Source: Mya arenaria (Eukaryota; Mollusca; Bivalvia; Myida; Myidae). From it: a stretch of 64,000 nucleotides of DNA. The position numbers and the translations under genes were made by a program. Below are positions 23,601 through 35,339 of this stretch, piece after piece. The notes below the pieces were generated by a model. That model made no database searches. It was not told where the DNA came from and saw nothing but the letters and a program-made list of their open reading frames with translations. The stretch covers positions 66,453,479 to 66,517,478 of the forward strand of contig NC_069125.1 of NCBI RefSeq assembly GCF_026914265.1, in the 5' to 3' direction. The stretch's first letter is position 1, and every line of letters begins with the position of its first letter.

Positions 23601-26600
23601 TTGCAGGCTGAGTATACGGAGAGAAGGGGTGTGGGTATCACCCCAGAAGCAGATGCAATGTTGATAACCACACCTTTCTTCTTCTTCAACATGCCTGGCA
23701 TCACTATGCTACTCATCTGGAATACATTATGTTGGCAACTGAATACATGTATGTGCTCGTGTATGTGCATAGAACAAAGTCCTACCAACTTTTATGTGTG
23801 CAGTTTTATGATATGACTGGTGTTATTAAACAATTTCACTATGATTCTGCACCATAAGATAAATACTTTCCAATACAATTAAAATACTGTTTGAGTACTC
23901 TGACAGGAAATCTTATAGTAACTGATAGAATAAATAGACATTCATAAATTTAAAATTCATATCATTTTAAAGACAAGAGGGCCAAATGGCCCTGAATCGC
24001 TCACCTGTGATATATTGCACATTGGTTTGATAAGAAATCTGGATGGTTCAAAGTAGTTAAGGTTTTTTAGAAGTCTGGGTCATTTTTTACCCCAATGCCA
24101 AAGTTTGGACAATAAAGGTAGAGGTCCACTTAATGATGTATTATGCCAAATAGCTCTAGTCCTTGTGAATTCGGAGAGAATTTTTTTTAATGCTTCTATT
24201 ATATACAAATATTGAAAACCTAAGCCTATGAACACGGGGCGTGGCCAATTTTGACCCCAGGGCTAAAGTTTGAACAATCTTAATAGTGGTCCAATAAACG
24301 ATGCTTCATACCAAATATCTAAGGCCTTCGCCTTTTGGTTTCGGAGAAGAAGATTTTTTAAGTTTTCATCATATACATATATAAGGAAACCCATGACCGC
24401 CCGGGTGGGGTCAATTTTTGACCCCAGGGCCAAAGACTGAACAATATTGGTACTAGAGTCAACTAGATGATATATCATGCCAAATATCTAAGCTCTTGTC
24501 ACTACTTGATTTTACGTGTGTATCTATATATGTATATTTGTTATTAATTGTTGTATGTGGCCCATATTGAAAATTGGTATGTGTACTAAATATGTTATCC
24601 AGTTTAAATTAAGACGTAACTTGTCTTTGTGAGTTCGGAGAAGATTTTTTAAGTTTTCACTATAACACATATAGAGAAAACCCATCAGCCCCGGGGTGTG
24701 GCCAATTTTGACCCCAGGGGCATAATTTGAACAAATTTTGTGGAGGTCCACTAGACGATGAATCATGCCAAATATCTAAGCGCTAAGCCAAGTAAGTTCA
24801 GAGGAGATGATTTTGAAGTTTTCACTATAAACATATAGAGAAAACCCATGACCCCCCAAGAGGGCGGGGCCAATTTTGACCCCAAGGCCATAATTTGAAC
24901 AATCTTTGTAGAGGTCCACTAGACGATGAATCATGCCAAATATCTAAGCTCTAAGCAACGTAAGTTCAGAGGAGAAGATTTTTGATTTTTTTACTATAAA
25001 CATATAGAGAAAACCCATGACCCCCCGAGGGCGGGGCCAATTTTGACCCCAGGGCCATAATTTGAACAATCTTTGTAGAGGTCCACTAGACGATGAATGA
25101 TGCCAAATATCTAAGCTCTAGGCCAAGTAAGTTCAGAGGAGAAGATTTTTGAAGTTTTCACTATAAACATATAGAGAAAACCCATGACCCCCCAGGGCGG
25201 GGCCAAGTTTGACCCCAAGGCCATAATTTGAACAATCTTTGTAAAGGTCCACTAGACGATGAATCATGCCAAATATCTAAGCTCTAGTCCAAGTAAGTTC
25301 AGAGAAGAAGATTTTTGAAGTTTTCACTATAAACATATAGAGAAAACCCATGACCCCCCGGGGCGGGGCCAATTTTGACCCAAGGGCCATAATTTGAACA
25401 ATCTTAGTAGAGGACCATTTGGTAATCCTTCCTACCATATATCAACGGCCTAAGCCTTGTGGTTTTGGAGAAGAAGATTTTTAAAGTTTTTCCTTTTGGT
25501 TGCCATGGCAACCAGAGTTCTGCATGGAATTCAATTCTTTGAACAATTTTCAAAGGGGACCACCCAAGGAACATTCCTGTGAAGTTTGGATGAAATTGGC
25601 TAAGCGGTTTATGAAGAGATGTCGTTTAAAGTAAAAGTTTACGGACGGACGGACGCCGGACAAATTGTGATCACAAAAGCTCACCTTGTCACTATGTGTC
25701 TAAAAAAGACCAGCAAAACATCTCCATAATAAAAATTTACTGATATACTGAAGGGGAAGTGTTCAAATGAAGATGTATAAAATATATATGGAAAGCAATA
25801 TCTTGAATAAGATCTCATTTTCAGGAGTAGGTAAAACAATTAACAGTGATGAATCTCAACCCTAAACCTTTTAAAAGCATCATCTAAATAATCATGTTGT
25901 TACTTAAAATACTTCCTAACCTGCAATAGCAGACCAGTCAGTGTTTTAAAGTACATGCATTTCTTAAAGTAAAGTCACATCATAAACGACTGTAAGGTTG
26001 TTAACATTTAATTTTAATTATTAGTGCTTGATTGACAGTAATACAAAACAGCACATAACCGTTGTATGTATAATACACAGGTTACCAGATAATCTGGACG
26101 TAAAATATGTTGTTTCCTTCAAACATTTTGACTTGCAATTGCACTAAATTGCCGGCTGGTATGAAACTCTCAATTGTGTCATTTTATCACGCTGATCACA
26201 TGCACGTTACATGACAAACTTGATTTAAGAAACACAAGCTTTGTAACCACTACCTACATACCATTGTCACCGATGTGCAGTTAACATGCAGTAAGTCAAT
26301 GAAGAGCTGGAAAAAAATACATTCATTTTAAAGGTAGTTTTCTTGAAATTAATTATATAAAGCAATGTTCTATACATGTAATTATATTTTTGCAATTTCC
26401 CATTTTTAACAGAATAAATCAATAAATATTGACCAAACAATAAACTTTTTGACCCAAATAAAGAATTAACCAGTTTTTTAGATTTATTAATGAACCAGTT
26501 ATAATACATGAATTACATAAACCATGTGTAAGATTTTCTAAATTAACATTTTAACCACCTTGCAAATTATATATATTTGTAATTTATATTTATATAAAAC

Positions 26601-29600
26601 TATAAATATACATGTTTATGACATAAGGTACTGAAACTGACCTTCAACAATTAATTTAAAGGTTGTTTTTTTCTATAGTCCACAAGGGTATCTTTTTCCC
26701 TTCTTAATTTTCTTTTTTTATTGATTCTGAAAGGATTTCTCTTACCTTTTCCCTATCTGGTATATCGAGGAAAAACTCTGGGTACTCATAAGATAGACCA
26801 ACATTATTTACTGAAATATAAATGTAAATAGGGGTCATCTATTAGTTTAGATGTTTGTATATTTATATATACAACGTTCGTGCTGCTCAGAGCAGAATGA
26901 TTTTAAAATGATACGATATAAAAGTACATAAGATTCTTTAGAGTCCATCTTAATATCACCAGACAAAAATAAATGAGTTCAAACAAATTAGTGTATCTGG
27001 TATATTTCCAGCCAAAATATGTACTTCAAAATATATCTCATTACAACCAAACACAAGAAAACAAATAATGAGGTACTTATAAGTATTTAGTATTCAGCAC
27101 AAATCTGTACATAAATTAATTTGATGACACAGAAGAGATAATTCTTGATAATATATTCTTTATAGTCTCTATGTTTAACAATTCCTTATACCCCCAGGTA
27201 AATAATAATTGACATTATGTAACTATCATAATATTGTAATGAACAAATCACTTTCTACAAACCTATCTAATATAGATTACTTACCAAGCACGCCTATATC
27301 AAGACCTTGTAACTGATTACGGATGTTATCATAAATGCTGGTTCCCTGAGAAAAATCTGCTGCAATCGTCTTAGTTTTTACTCTGGACACACCTCCTGGA
27401 AAAGTAGGCATTATTTGTTAAGGCTACCTGAAATCACCACAGCAGATGCAAACATTCATCCTTTTTTCTAAATAGGTAAAGCAGCACAATTAAAAAGTAG
27501 GCCATTTTTATTGTAACCCGCATGATAATTTAAGCACAAGAGGTTATGTCGAGATGTGCACCAAGTTTTACTCATTGGTGTAGCCACGGTACACATTGTG
27601 TTAGCACTACTTTTAAAGTTAGTAAATTTACGGAAGTTTGAGGTTCTGCTGATATTATAACCTTCAGTGCAATATTCTTCGCAACCAACAGTCAAAAGCG
27701 CTATAAACTGAGCAATCAAGGATTACACAATAAAATCTTGTAAAAATGTGTAGTTGAAGAGCTATTAAAACCTCAATGATGATTTACTTACAGTGAAAAC
27801 AAGATTTTAACTGTCATTTGTGTTATGGTACATGAAGACAGAGGGCAGTGTATTGGAGTACTAGGGGTATAAAACATTAAACAATGAGTTTAATGTAAAT
27901 ACTTTTAACAGTTTCTCATGCTGCTGACAGTGACAACACAAAGACTATGACATAAACTAAAAATACTACAATGTCAATATATATTTTTTTTTTAATTATG
28001 AAACCTATTCTTACCTATTTCAGCAGCAACGTCATCAAGTTTAGACTGCGTTCGGCTGATCAGTACAATGTTCATCCCACTTTTTGCCAATTGCCTGGCA
28101 TATTCTTTACCAATACCATCTGTGGCACCAGTAATAACTAGAATAAAGATGTAAAGTGTAACTCACACATGCAACTTAGAACTGAGCAACCTTTTGCCTT
28201 TTTCGTTAGTCTAATAGTCATTAAATTTATGTTATATCATTTATATAATAATATCTGAGAGAAAATAGCAAATATAATATATTAAAGGACTTCATCAAAC
28301 AAGAGTGCCACAAGGCTTTGCATCATTTGCCAATAAAGTGGCCATAACAGGGCTTTCTCATCTTCTTTAGCAGGCCCTAGAATAGGGCTTAGTATTTTTC
28401 CCCAATTATAAGACACGTTTCCCAAAAAAAGATAAATAAAAATAATAATAATACAATTCATGTACTCATTGTTTGCACTGATATTATAATTGTGTTTGTT
28501 TCTAATAATATGTCAATTGCTTTTTGTTTTAATGAATGAGTTTCCCAATTTGAGTTTTTTACATGTCAATATTTCTGTAATGAAAAGGGCATCCCTCTAC
28601 CAATTTTACACTGAAAAGCCCTGCAAAGTCAACAGTTGCAAACTATTAACGGACCATAAATCAGGAGTGAGTAAAGCCATTTGGCTTTTAATAGATAAAA
28701 GCCATTTACATTATAATGCCTATAAACACTGTCTTTTAGTTTGTAAAAAAATATGGAAAAAGTTGTGAAAATAAGAAAGTCAATTGATGAATTTAATTTG
28801 GTCATATAAAGGGCCATAACTCCAGCAAGACTAAAATGGTCTACAAAGTTATTAAATTCAACCACAATAGTATGCCCATCCACAAGGCAAGGGCTTTGTT
28901 TTTAGTTGTTGGAGAGCAGTGTTTAGCAGATTTTCTCCTCAGAGCAGTATTGATGGAAATAATGCATTCCCTTACTGGAAACAATCAAAACTAGGGATTC
29001 ATGTTGTACAATTGTCTAAAGTTTGTCATGTCAAGAGCTCATGCCAAATTGGGGCACCTCAGATCCAATTTATGCATCGTGAGAAGCTGTACTCAGCATT
29101 TCTCATGTAACACCCAATTCATCCTGACTTGAGCACAAATACACTCATTCATAGCAAAAGTGTGATGATAATTGCGCGCTTTAAAGAAAATCATGCAATT
29201 TGACAGACACAAAAATAAACCACATGAAGACAGAATACAAATAATGCTAATTTCCATGTCAAACTATTAAATATAGCTATATTTTCCTGCCCACTACTGC
29301 TCTTAAACCTGTATCTGAAATTGGCTGGATTTTTTCCTGCCCACTACTGCTCTTTAACCTGTATCTGAAATTGGCTGGATTTTTCACTATCATTTAACTA
29401 CAGCTACATACATGAGTCTTCCTTCGCACTGGGAAATGTATGTACAAAGTTTCATGTGAATATCTGGACAACAATTTTAGATATATACTGAACAAGTTTA
29501 AACAGATTATGAAGCTGATCAATACAATGCAGATACTCAACAATTTATTAAAACCAGAGTTAATGGCCTTTTTAAGTGCATATTATGCAACAGTCAATTG

Positions 29601-30985
29601 TTACCACTCCCCCCCCCAGGTCCAGGTCCAGGGGTATACCAGGAATATGGGTTGTGTTTTAACCTTCCAGGTGGCAGTGCCGGGTGAATGCGGTGGTTTT
29701 GCGTGGTTACAATTGACTAGTGCATTAATGTCACTGGCAACAGTGAACACAAAAAGATTCAAAGTTTTAAGTGCATATCTTGAACTGTTTTTAAAGTTAT
29801 TGCCAAGGTTAAAGTTGTGCAAAATTGACTATAGTCAATATCAGGCAACTAATACAGATAACAACTATAACAGTCCGAGTTTTGGGCCTCCGGCGGAGTC
29901 GGGTCAAAAAGGCCCAGTACCAGAAAGGCCCGGTACAGAAAGGCCTGGTCCAGAAAGGCCTACTTTTAAATCAAAGGAAACACCTGTATTGTGTTTGAGG
30001 GTGTTGTACTTTGACAGGATTAACGATGTTTGTCTTTAATAAGGTGATAATTATCGTTTCACATTATCAGTTGCGGTGTGTCTTTGATACTTCAAGGTAA
30101 GTAATGTTTGGCAGAAGAAGTGTGATAAAGATATATTCATACTATTTATCATTGTTAAACACATTAACCTTGTGAAAAATGCATTATTATGTCTGTCAAT
30201 AAAAAAATGTTAATGTCACGCCGTTGAATTTTTCTGTACCCACTGAAAATGGTGCAATTTCGAATTCCTGAAATGATTTAAAAGATTATTAAAGACATTA
30301 TGCCGTTTTTAATAAATATTCATTTCTATATATCTAAGATAACGACAGTTATCAAAGATAAAACATCAAACTGGGCCTTTCTGGTACAGGGCCTTTATGG
30401 AAGTCACCGACAGGGCCTTTTTGACCCGCATTCATGGGGTGAAAGTTCAACCAGTCGACATACCTTATTCGAGACGGAAAAAATGTTATTCTATAAGTCT
30501 GATTATTGATTGCTGTAGTCATTGGCAGCATGTTAACACTTAAATTTTTACAAAACCTTACAATAAAATCAAGAATGAAGAATGTCAAATGATTCTTATG
30601 ATCAGCTGATACTCTCATTGAACATGTTGAACCGCCGGAGGGATTGCGGGTCAAAAAGGCCCGTGTTAACATGCTGCCAATGACTACAGCAATCAATAAA
30701 CAGACTTATAGAATAACATTTTTTCCGTCTCGAATAAAGAGTGTCGACGGGTTGAACTTTCACCCCATGAATGGTTCAGTTGTTATTCACGCACAAACCT
30801 GCCCACTCTCCTTTGGTCTTCAACGATCGACCTATCCCTGCAAGTCTTCCAAGGGCATACACCTTCAATACTTTCAACATTGAGAAACATAACTTCAATG
30901 CAAAGAAAGACACAGTTAGCCCTCCAATTACAGCAAAACTCTCCGTATAGGAGCCGAGAATCGCACGTACGGTATCAGCTACCAT
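20697..30985 (-). CDS. HSD17B12: Very-long-chain 3-oxoacyl-CoA reductase (17-beta-HSD type 12), complete, 9 exons
   Basis: An ER-membrane short-chain dehydrogenase that, by family knowledge, reduces 3-oxoacyl-CoA to 3-hydroxyacyl-CoA with NADPH in very-long-chain fatty-acid elongation. Exons (minus): 30799-30985, 28015-28137, 27285-27395, 26746-26810, 26262-26306, 23600-23716, 23127-23192, 22680-22829, 20697-20810. All junctions are GT-AG, phases agree, and the sum is 978 nt (325 aa; human is 312). Exon 1 gives a hydrophobic N-terminal anchor. Then come the cofactor motif TGATDGIG, the NNVG motif followed by LSYEYPE as in vertebrate HSD17B12, the catalytic Ser stretch NIASASG and the YSACK (YxxxK) site. 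The C-terminus KKAAAKKSS ends in a dilysine KKxx signal for ER retrieval. Introns carry repeats at 20895-21996, 23972-25690 and 28298-30780. Confidence 0.95.
20895..21996 (+). mobile_element. ACAAGAG-type repeat, copy 2, in HSD17B12 intron 8
   Basis: It has the same start (AACAAGAGCTGTCACAGAG), the same subterminal GCTCGACTATTC and the same end (ATAGTCGAGCTTAAAA) as copy 1. The core has about five 180-bp units with measured spacings of 180 and 180 bp (near 21457, 21637, 21817). It lies between the last two exons, in antisense orientation to the gene. Confidence 0.8.
21997..22450 (+). other. Protein-like remnant of unknown origin in intron 8
   Basis: Downstream of repeat copy 2, plus-strand sequence reads as broken peptide pieces (for example [17 protein letters not shown] near 22110-22175 and [20 protein letters not shown] near 22300). 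Two stops follow the second piece, and then a Lys/Leu-rich piece runs near 22390-22450. I do not recognise it. It could be a decayed transposon frame or a processed pseudogene. Confidence 0.2.
23972..25690 (+). mobile_element. ACAAGAGGGCC-type repeat with about 167-bp units, in HSD17B12 intron 5
   Basis: It begins GACAAGAGGGCCAAATGGCC, a hairpin head, and ends CACCTTGTC, so GACAAG is inverted at the ends. The word GCTCACC appears near both ends in the same direction. The core has about eight units, the last four very similar, each with CCCATGACCCCCC, GGGCGGGGCCAATTTTGACC, CATAATTTGAACAATCTTTG and CCACTAGACGATGAATCATG. Successive starts near 24846, 25015, 25180 and 25348 give a period of about 167 bp. 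The tail holds ACGGACGGACGCCGGAC. Non-coding. Confidence 0.8.
28298..28900 (+). mobile_element. ACAAGAGTGCC-type repeat, in HSD17B12 intron 1
   Basis: The head AACAAGAGTGCCACAAGGC has the usual ACAAGAG start and small hairpin. The body includes AAGGGCCATAACTC and a tail with ACAAGGCAAGGGCTTTG, an inverted echo of the head. The 3' limit is uncertain. Confidence 0.45.
29728..29829. repeat. Dispersed repeat of about 105 bp, copy 1
   Basis: It is nearly identical to 38318-38420: both hold TCACTGGCAACAGTGAACAC, AAAAGATTCAAAGTTTTAAG and GTTATTGCCAAGGTTAAAGT in the same order. The two copies differ by about one base in a T run. They lie 8.6 kb apart with unrelated flanks. Confidence 0.85.
29901..30427. 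mobile_element. Fold-back element with GGGTCAAAAAGGCCC ends
   Basis: A perfect 15-bp inverted pair bounds 527 bp: GGGTCAAAAAGGCCC at 29901-29915 and its complement at 30413-30427. Further AGAAAGGCCC/GGGCCTTTCT copies lie inside each end. Non-coding. It lies in HSD17B12 intron 1, next to the second inverted repeat at 30410-30780, which uses the same terminal word. Confidence 0.65.
30410..30780. repeat. Inverted repeat with about 115-bp arms beside HSD17B12 exon 1
   Basis: The left arm (about 30421-30535) contains TTCATGGGGTGAAAGTTCAA, TTATTCGAGACGGAAAAAAT and GTCATTGGCAGCATGTTAAC. The right arm (about 30658-30780) is its complement with only a few changes. The loop is about 120 bp. The arms carry the GGGTCAAAAAGGCCC word at 30413-30427 and 30648-30662. 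The right arm stops about 20 bp from the HSD17B12 exon 1 splice donor at 30798. Confidence 0.85.
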
Positions 30986-31004
30986 GTTTGCCGGTGTTTG
31001 TTTG

Positions 31005-31671
31005 GACTGGAGTTAACCCCCTTTACAATCGCGCTATCGGAATAGTAGTCTGGTTCCCTGCTTACTGATATTTCATACAGTACGATAGTGTTAGGGGAAG
31101 GAACTCCAGACTAAAGCTGGCGACCAATAGTGGTTACACACCACCATTGTTATTCCCTATATAATTCAATGTAAAATTATGATTTTTAGACAACAATTAA
31201 AGGCATTTCGAGCGAATGCAGGCTATGATAACCACATATATTCTTAAAGTAAAAGCTTTAAATTACCTTTTAAGCCAATAAAAAAGGGGGGTCAAGTTAT
31301 TCCTAAGAAAAATCACTCCACTTGAAAAACAAACTCTAAAAATTGCACCGTCCGCCTTGACAGATCTTCCAAAATGACCTTTCAACTATACGGCAGCGGA
31401 TTATGCTTTAATCTCTACTCTCAATGATAAATCAAGCAAGAATAGATACTTAAGGTATAAAAGTTTCAGGAATAATGATAGTTTTGATTTACAGTGTATT
31501 GAGCATGTGAAAACATGTCTATCAATCATAAGAACATTTTTTTTTATTGAGAATTTTCCACACAACGGAAGTACATATGACGTAATGGTGACGTCATTCC
31601 TGTAACGACCAATTGTATCGACCGATAATTATCTTTGCTCACTGTAGTAGACAGGGAACCAGGACAAGTGT
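31005..31671. other. Upstream region of HSD17B12, probable promoter side
   Basis: It lies just upstream of the HSD17B12 start codon (30985). CpG-bearing sequence such as ATCGCGCTATCGG is close to the gene. No TATA box is evident. TCTGGTTCCCTG near 31035 and its complement near 31650 form a weak inverted pair. Confidence 0.35.
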
Positions 31672-31686
31672 GGTACAGGGTGATAC

Positions 31687-31968
31687 TGCAGTGCGTTCAG
31701 TAGGGCGAGCGTTTTTCGTTTAGAAAAATTTCTTCTTTTTTCTTTTCTTGTGTTTGACATGTTTGTTCACTGTTTTATTTGATGTTAATTAATATGTGTT
31801 TCATTGTTTTGTTATGTCACATGCATAGTATATGCATTGACGAATAAAAACTTGAACTTGAAGCAAACGTTTTGTTTTGTATCCCTGTTGCAAACGCAGC
31901 GCATACACGTTAAGCGGGAAACCAAACAGCGAACGTTCGCCGCAAACATCTTTACTGAACGCGCTGCA
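31687..31968. mobile_element. 282-bp insertion with 16-bp inverted ends inside the left terminus of the 4.7-kb element
   Basis: It is bounded by TGCAGTGCGTTCAGTA (31687-31702) and TACTGAACGCGCTGCA (31953-31968), complementary at 15 of 16 bases. Removing it rejoins GGGTGATAC with GGAATCCAG almost as in the intact right terminus, so it is younger than the host element. Inside is AT-rich sequence with GACGAATAAAAACTTGAACTTG near 31840-31860, which looks like a retroelement-style tail. Its own target duplication is unclear. Confidence 0.65.
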
Positions 31969-33425
31969 GGAATCCAGTGGATTTCACGTGAAATCCACTC
32001 AGAACTCAGTTATTTTAATTAATAATTTTATTTTTTTGGTGTATGACTAAAATACGAAAATAGGCTATTTTCGCGAAAATAGCTTTTTTTGACTAAAATA
32101 CGAAAATAAGGTTATTTTTTATGAATATTCGTGAAAGGAAGATTATTGACAAAAATGTAGTTAGTTTTTGGATAAAATATATATATTTATTTTTATTATT
32201 ATTATTTTTTTTTTTTTTTGGGGGGGGGGATAAGTTTTGGTAAAACTCTGAAAATAGGGTAAATTTTGGCGAAAATAACATTTTGGAAAAATATGTAGTT
32301 AGTTTTTGGATAAAAAATAGTTATTTTCGCGGAAATAAGTTTTGTTAAAAATCTGAAAATAGGGATAGTTTTAGCGAAAATAACATCTTTGACAAACATG
32401 TAGTTAATTTATGGCTAAAATAAGGTATTTTCGCGAAAATAAGATTTTGGTAAAAATCTTGAAAGTTTTGGCGAAAATTACATTTTAGGCTCAGCCTGTC
32501 ATAGGCATGCATGTCGACATCTCCTTTAATATTTATGCAAAAAGCTACAGAAACGAGCTCAGTAGCAAAAGTTTAAACATAAACCCGGTTTAGTGGCACT
32601 GGGCAAACGCCAAAGACATAGAACACAAAATCACAAACAAGAAACATAGACCAGCACAAAATTATATAATTAAATATATATATAATTGGTATGTTTATCA
32701 AGAATCAAAAGCATCATTGTACTAAAACTGGGAACAAATAATGAAAAACATTATTAAAAATAAAAGCGACTTGTATTTGCTAATCTCTCCTAAATGATTT
32801 GGAAATGTAAAAGATTTGAAGAAAATGAAGTCACATGCCAAAACGTGTTCGCCAAATACGGTTTTAAAGATAACATGAATTAGCAAAATCTTCATAAAAA
32901 TCAAAGAACTGAAAGTTTAGTTATGAAAAGATGCTATATTCAACCTAATATTTTGTTTCAGGTATTCATCTTCAAAAACAAGAAGGCAAGTGCTCTTCAA
33001 GTGCCTTTATATCCACGATTTAAATAAAATCCAAGTAATTCATTAAGTCCATCTGCTCAACTACATGCTGGAAACATTTTAATTTTACGAATTTTCTTAA
33101 AAACTTTACCATAAAAATCGGGATGAGCAATACTATCAGCAATTAGTGATTTAAGACTACTATTGATGTAGCACATATCTTTGATTGTTCCCTTTAGTAC
33201 AGAACAGAATTAGTGGGTTATAGTTATAATTATGGGTCTTTGTCATTAACTTAATCCGCTTAATGACAAACAAGTGTGTATAACCGCTTTGATGTTGCAC
33301 ATTTCGGAAAGAGGTGTGATCAACAGAAGCATGTCAAAATACTATCAATAATCATTGTTCAATTTTCCTAAAAACACAATTGTTTCGAAACACTAATGCA
33401 CCTGTCATATGTGTTTTGAAAAGAA

Positions 33426-33930
33426 TTATCAAGATTCAGACTGTCATCTCATTCACTGGAAATAGAGACTGGTCGATATACGAATATTAACAGAGAAAAC
33501 AGAAAATGTAAACTCTGTTCACATGACACTGTGGAGTCCGAATACCATTTTCTACTTTGTTGTACAGCCTATTCAGATCTTAGAAAAAAATATCATATTA
33601 AATTTAATTGGCCAAATATGGCTAAATTTAAATATTTGATGTCAGTAAAGAGGGATTTATTTTTACAAAACTTAGCCAAGTTTACATATAGTGCTATGAA
33701 ATTAAGACGTTAAGAAATTAAGCTAGAAGTTTAGCTGCTTCTATTGGTTATATTTTCGTATATATTATTAGGATATTGCTTTTGTGAATATATATGTAAT
33801 GTTATCACATAATTGCTTTATAAATCAATATACTTTTGTGTTTTGGCCATAATCAGATAGTTTGTAAATGGCCAAAGGCAAACATGCCGATTCGCCAATA
33901 AACTCTTGAAACTCTTGTGTTATGTAGACC
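33426..33930 (+). mobile_element. LINE fragment: C-terminal zinc-finger tail of a non-LTR reverse transcriptase ORF, plus 3' UTR
   Basis: A continuous frame from about 33426 to the stop at 33713 reads RFRLSSHSLEIETGRYTNI, then CKLC, ESEYHFLL and, after DLRKKY, LAKFTYSAMKLRR. The SHSLEIETGR-CKLC-EYHFL order is the C-terminal CCHC-like region seen in mollusc non-LTR retrotransposon proteins. After the stop, the 3' UTR ends near TTCGCCAATAAACTCTTGAA. It is 5'-truncated, with no reverse transcriptase core. Confidence 0.75.
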
Positions 33931-34071
33931 AAATAAAAGTTTTTTCAATATTTTGGATTAAAAAATTGTCATTTACGGCAACAAAAGAAGGTATTGTCCT
34001 CATTTTTTAAAAAAAAAAAATCTTATTTTCGCAAAAAAAGCTTTATATTATTTAAAAACTAACCACATAGT

Positions 34072-34850
34072 TTCAGTTTCAGTTTATTGGCAATATCAGC
34101 AAATACATGCTTTTGGCCAAAATTAACATCAAATATCACATAGATGGCCACAAAAAAAGAAATGAGAAAATTAACAACATATAAACATATAAGTATTTGA
34201 TAACTATAATTTTAGGCTACACATGGTTACTCACACATGCTCACATTCACACATATAAGATACATACATATATTAATACAATCAAAATGCTACTGTATGT
34301 AACATCTAAACAAATCAAGAGCCACCGGCAGCAAGTACATCGTTTCGTTTGGACATGGCAAAAAAAAAAAATTCGCTAGGTTCCAGATAGTCCTTGAATT
34401 ATTACTAGATAAGGTAAATGCAAATTTTTCAATAGTGTTAAACGATCTGTTTATGTTATATTTGTTTCTAAGGTCCATAATGGACAAATACATAAAAAGT
34501 GATATTCTGATTCAACCATATTGATAATACATAGTTTACATTTTCTATCTTCTCTAATAATGTTATTGTGTCTTCCAGTTTCAATCTCTAAGGAATGGGC
34601 ACTCAGTCTGAATCTGGATAAAGCAATTCGATGATTTTCTTTGTCGATGGTATCGATGTATTTTTCAAATTTAAATTCTTTTTTAAACTTAACATAATAT
34701 TCTAATTTGCTCTGTGAATTTACAATATCGAACCATGTTTGAACATACTGATCACGTAGCCTTTGTTTGAGCAATGGGAAATAATTTCTTTCGTAGTTAA
34801 AATTTAAGAAAATATAATTAAACCCAAGCACACAATTGTCAAAAATGTTA
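34072..34850 (-). mobile_element. Second LINE fragment of the same family, opposite strand
   Basis: Minus-strand frame 34451-34831 includes YVQTWFDIVNS, RIALSRFRLSAHSLEIETGR and CKLC-ESEYHFLCICPLW, matching the plus-strand fragment. The following part (DLRNKYNINRSF, WNLANFFF) continues at 34493-34290 in another frame, so one frameshift lies near 34495. The 3' UTR ends at about 34072 with GCCAATAAACTGAAACTG. The two LINE copies sit tail to tail about 140 bp apart. Confidence 0.75.
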
Positions 34851-35339
34851 ATTTCACCAAAACTAACTCTATTTTCTTATTTCTTTCAAAATCTTATTTT
34901 CGCGAAAACAACTTTATTTTTGACCAAAGCTTACTATTTTTTGGTCAAAAATTTTATTTTCGCCAAAACTAACTCAATTTCCATATTTCTTTCAAAGTCT
35001 TATCGTGAAAATTACCTTATTTTTGACCAAAACTTACTACATTTTGGTCAAAAATGTTATTTTCGCCAAAACTAACTCTATTTTCTTATTTTCGCGAAAA
35101 TAACTTTATTTTCTTATTTTCGCGAAAATAACTTTATTTTCATCAAAAATAACCTTATTTTCGTATTTTAGTCAAAAAGCTATTTTCGCGAAAATATGTT
35201 ATTTTCGTATTTTAGTCATACCGTTTTTGTGTATACATATTGGCAAGTGCCTCATGAAGGGTTTATATTTCAAATTTTATTGAAATTGGTCAAAAAATAA
35301 AGATGTCAGAGCAATTTTTCATATATTTTTTTCAAAAAT

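Noticed and set aside
29440-30039. 199-aa plus-strand frame, the longest in the window
   Set aside because: It crosses the 105-bp dispersed repeat and the left end of the GGGTCAAAAAGGCCC fold-back element. The Pro/Gly/Glu-rich end is translated inverted repeat. It lies in HSD17B12 intron 1 with no splice support.
31034-31660. Inverted TCTGGTTCCCTG words as ends of one more element around the HSD17B12 upstream region
   Set aside because: The match is only about a dozen bases with no flanking duplication; too weak to call.
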